DNA from: Propionibacteriaceae bacterium ZF39
GTDB taxonomy: Bacteria > Actinomycetota > Actinomycetes > Propionibacteriales > Propionibacteriaceae
DNA: 64,000 bases
Direction of reading: 5' to 3'
Assembly (NCBI GenBank): GCA_039565995.1
Contig: CP154795.1
Span: 1,922,001-1,986,000, forward strand
Each line of letters begins with the position of its first letter. Position 1 is the first letter of the stretch. Shown here piece by piece: positions 62,842 to 64,000 of the stretch. The position numbers and the translations under genes are program-made. The notes beneath the pieces were generated by a model. It was not told the origin of the DNA. It ran no database searches and saw only the letters and a list, made by a program, of their open reading frames with translations.

Positions 62842-63507
62842 ATGAAGAAGATCATCGCCACCGCTTTCGCCGCAGCACTCCTTGCCACCGGCCTGACCGC
62901 GTCGCAGGCGTACGCCGCACCCGTCGACATCACCGCCTCCTACGGCTGCAACTCGGCCACCTTCACCAACAAGAACGACCAGGCCGTCAACGTCAACTAC
63001 GGCACCGCGAGCTCGGGCGATGTCAGGAGCGTGACGGTTCCCGCCGGCAAGAGCGTCAAGGTGAACTCGAAGAGCAAGAACTTCGGCTATACCGCAACCT
63101 TGCCCAACGGCACCGAGGTCGGGCTCGTTCCGTGGCCCGGCGTCGACCTGACCGCCGAGTGCGCCGAGGCCGACAACCAGGCCAAGGCGAAGAAGTTCAC
63201 GGTCTCCTACAGCTGCAACGCCGCCACGTTCACCAACAACACGGGTGGTCCGGTGACCCTGCAGCACGGCCAGCAGAACTCCGGCGACACCAACAAGGTC
63301 ACCATCGCCAACGGCAAGACCTTCACCGCGAAGAGCACCGCCAACAACTTCGGCTGGCTGGCCAAGGACGCCAACGGCCGCACCATCAACGTCCAGGAGG
63401 GTGGCATCAACCTCCAGGCCAAGTGCACCGCCACCACGAAGCCGACCAAGCCCGCGAAGCCGGCCAAGAAGACCGAAAAGGGCGGACTGGCCAAGACGGG
63501 CGTGTGA
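62842..63507 (+). CDS. secreted protein with two copies of a two-cysteine domain
   Basis: A 221-residue exported protein. The signal peptide ends at AYA (residue 25). Two repeats follow: Cys36-Cys107 and Cys125-Cys195, each starting C-N-x-ATFTN and ending in a short strand with the second Cys, so each probably closes one disulfide. A Lys/Pro/Thr-rich stalk (196-215) leads to the last residues LAKTGV, like a sortase site but with no hydrophobic tail. The same domain occurs once in the protein at 61045. The ATG at 62842 follows GCCGGAGGGTCACC. Not a family I recognise. Confidence 0.8.
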   Translation: MKKIIATAFAAALLATGLTASQAYAAPVDITASYGCNSATFTNKNDQAVNVNYGTASSGDVRSVTVPAGKSVKVNSKSKNFGYTATLPNGTEVGLVPWPGVDLTAECAEADNQAKAKKFTVSYSCNAATFTNNTGGPVTLQHGQQNSGDTNKVTIANGKTFTAKSTANNFGWLAKDANGRTINVQEGGINLQAKCTATTKPTKPAKPAKKTEKGGLAKTGV

Positions 63508-63550
63508 TGTCGACAAGCTCCATCGTTGGGTGATTCGACGAGCTCATACA

Positions 63551-63583
63551 ACGGCGGCCGAGGGGATTCCCCTCGGCCGCCGT
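63551..63583. terminator. strong hairpin terminator
   Basis: A 15-bp perfect stem (63551-63565 with 63569-63583) closes on the three-base loop ATT; the stem core is GGCGGCCGAGGGG. It is followed by GGTGTTTCT on the plus strand. It lies between the convergent secreted-protein and SRPBCC genes and should serve both. Confidence 0.85.
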
Positions 63584-63594
63584 GGTGTTTCTGC

Positions 63595-63999
63595 TCAGAT
63601 AGTGCCGTCCGCGAGGAGGGCGTCGAGCTTGGCGTACCCCTCATTCACACCCGTCTCCATGTCGCTCTGCAGCCACATGTCGCGGCCCTCGAACGAGTCG
63701 ACGAGCGACTGGGCGTGGAGGCGCGTACGCCCATCGCCCAGGTCCTCGAACCGGAGTGTCTCGAGCGAGACGCCCTCGGGCCAGCCCTCGAACGTGAACG
63801 TCTGCACGATGCGGTCGTCGGAGACTTCGTGGAAGGAGCCGTGGAAGCCGTACTCCTCCCCGCCCCGACGGTTCAGGAAGCGCCACGAGCCGCCGGTGCG
63901 GGCGTCCCAGTGATCGATGACGGTCTCGACGTCATGGGGTCCGACCCAGCGGGCATAGAGCTCCGGGTCGACATGCGCACGCCTCAGCTGGGCCGGCGT
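63595..63999 (-). CDS. SRPBCC (AHSA1-type) domain protein, 5' end outside the window
   Basis: The minus-strand frame is open to the window edge, giving at least 134 residues of a START/SRPBCC fold. Landmarks are DPELYARWVGPHDVETVIDH near the start, GGSWRFLNRRGGEEYGFHG in the middle, VQTFTFEGWPEGVSLETL, and MWLQSDMETGVNEGYAKLDA in the C-terminal helix. This is the AHSA1/polyketide-cyclase-like group that binds small hydrophobic ligands; such proteins often pair with an ArsR-type regulator. A short frame starting at 63807 is only the C-terminal half of it. Confidence 0.8.
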   Translation of the reverse strand, partial: TPAQLRRAHVDPELYARWVGPHDVETVIDHWDARTGGSWRFLNRRGGEEYGFHGSFHEVSDDRIVQTFTFEGWPEGVSLETLRFEDLGDGRTRLHAQSLVDSFEGRDMWLQSDMETGVNEGYAKLDALLADGTI

Positions 64000-64000
64000 G

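Noticed and set aside
1-64000. CRISPR arrays, rRNA genes and complete tRNA genes
   Set aside because: No regularly spaced repeats, rRNA-like stretches or full cloverleafs were found by eye. Only the tRNA-Arg fragment at 62.2 kb was seen.

Overview
The window is chromosomal DNA of a high-GC actinobacterium. The gene order yebC-ruvC-ruvA-ruvB-yajC-secD-secF-apt-rel, then hisS-aspS, rarA-alaS-ruvX-mltG-aroE-aroC-aroK-aroB is the conserved actinobacterial housekeeping order. GTG and TTG starts, GTGA/ATGA overlaps and TAGACT/TAGGAT -10 boxes also fit. A family-level guess (Propionibacteriaceae-like) is inference only.

Layout. 1-3.1 kb: a HAD phosphatase (cut by the window edge), a lactate-racemase-fold protein and a PlsC-type acyltransferase in one tight operon. 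3.1-20.8 kb: a tandem GNAT enzyme, yebC, SOS-controlled ruvCAB, the SecDF-YajC export complex, apt, an unexpected K+ channel gene, the (p)ppGpp enzyme Rel, a DUF349 protein, a metallo-hydrolase, and hisS and aspS. 20.8-24.2 kb: a nested mobile region. A 506-bp imperfect palindrome with 52-bp arm ends was entered by an IS110-family element, whose transposase gene was then split by an IS256-family element that left a perfect 8-bp target duplication. 24.4-27.2 kb: a three-gene ABC importer of the TrpXYZ type. 27.2-35.6 kb: small enzymes, a frameshifted VOC gene, a GCS2-type ligase, rarA, membrane proteins and peptidase E. 35.7-43.8 kb: alaS, ruvX, mltG and aroECKB.

43.9-54.3 kb is a defence island with different codon habits: a complete type I restriction-modification operon (hsdM-hsdS-hsdR), a complete Gabija-type pair (gajA-gajB) on the opposite strand, and the broken front half of a DUF262 gene. 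Its right edge is a breakpoint inside a TY-Chap-like gene. The order expected after aroB (commonly pepQ and efp) is not seen. A second, intact IS110-family element follows at 55.0-56.7 kb.

56.8-64 kb is variable: a small membrane protein, a TetR regulator, an Abi/HEPN protein preceded by a strong RNA hairpin, a winged-helix protein, a lipoprotein, two small secreted proteins sharing a two-cysteine domain, DoxX, a tRNA-Arg(UCU) remnant, a GNAT enzyme and a partial SRPBCC protein.

The strongest unusual signal is at the first IS110 element. The palindrome supplies its empty site, so the ends can be placed to the base. Joining those ends in a circle would create a TTGACA-18 nt-TGTAAT promoter firing into the non-coding left end. 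That left end contains short stretches matching both donor ends, as expected of a bridge RNA.
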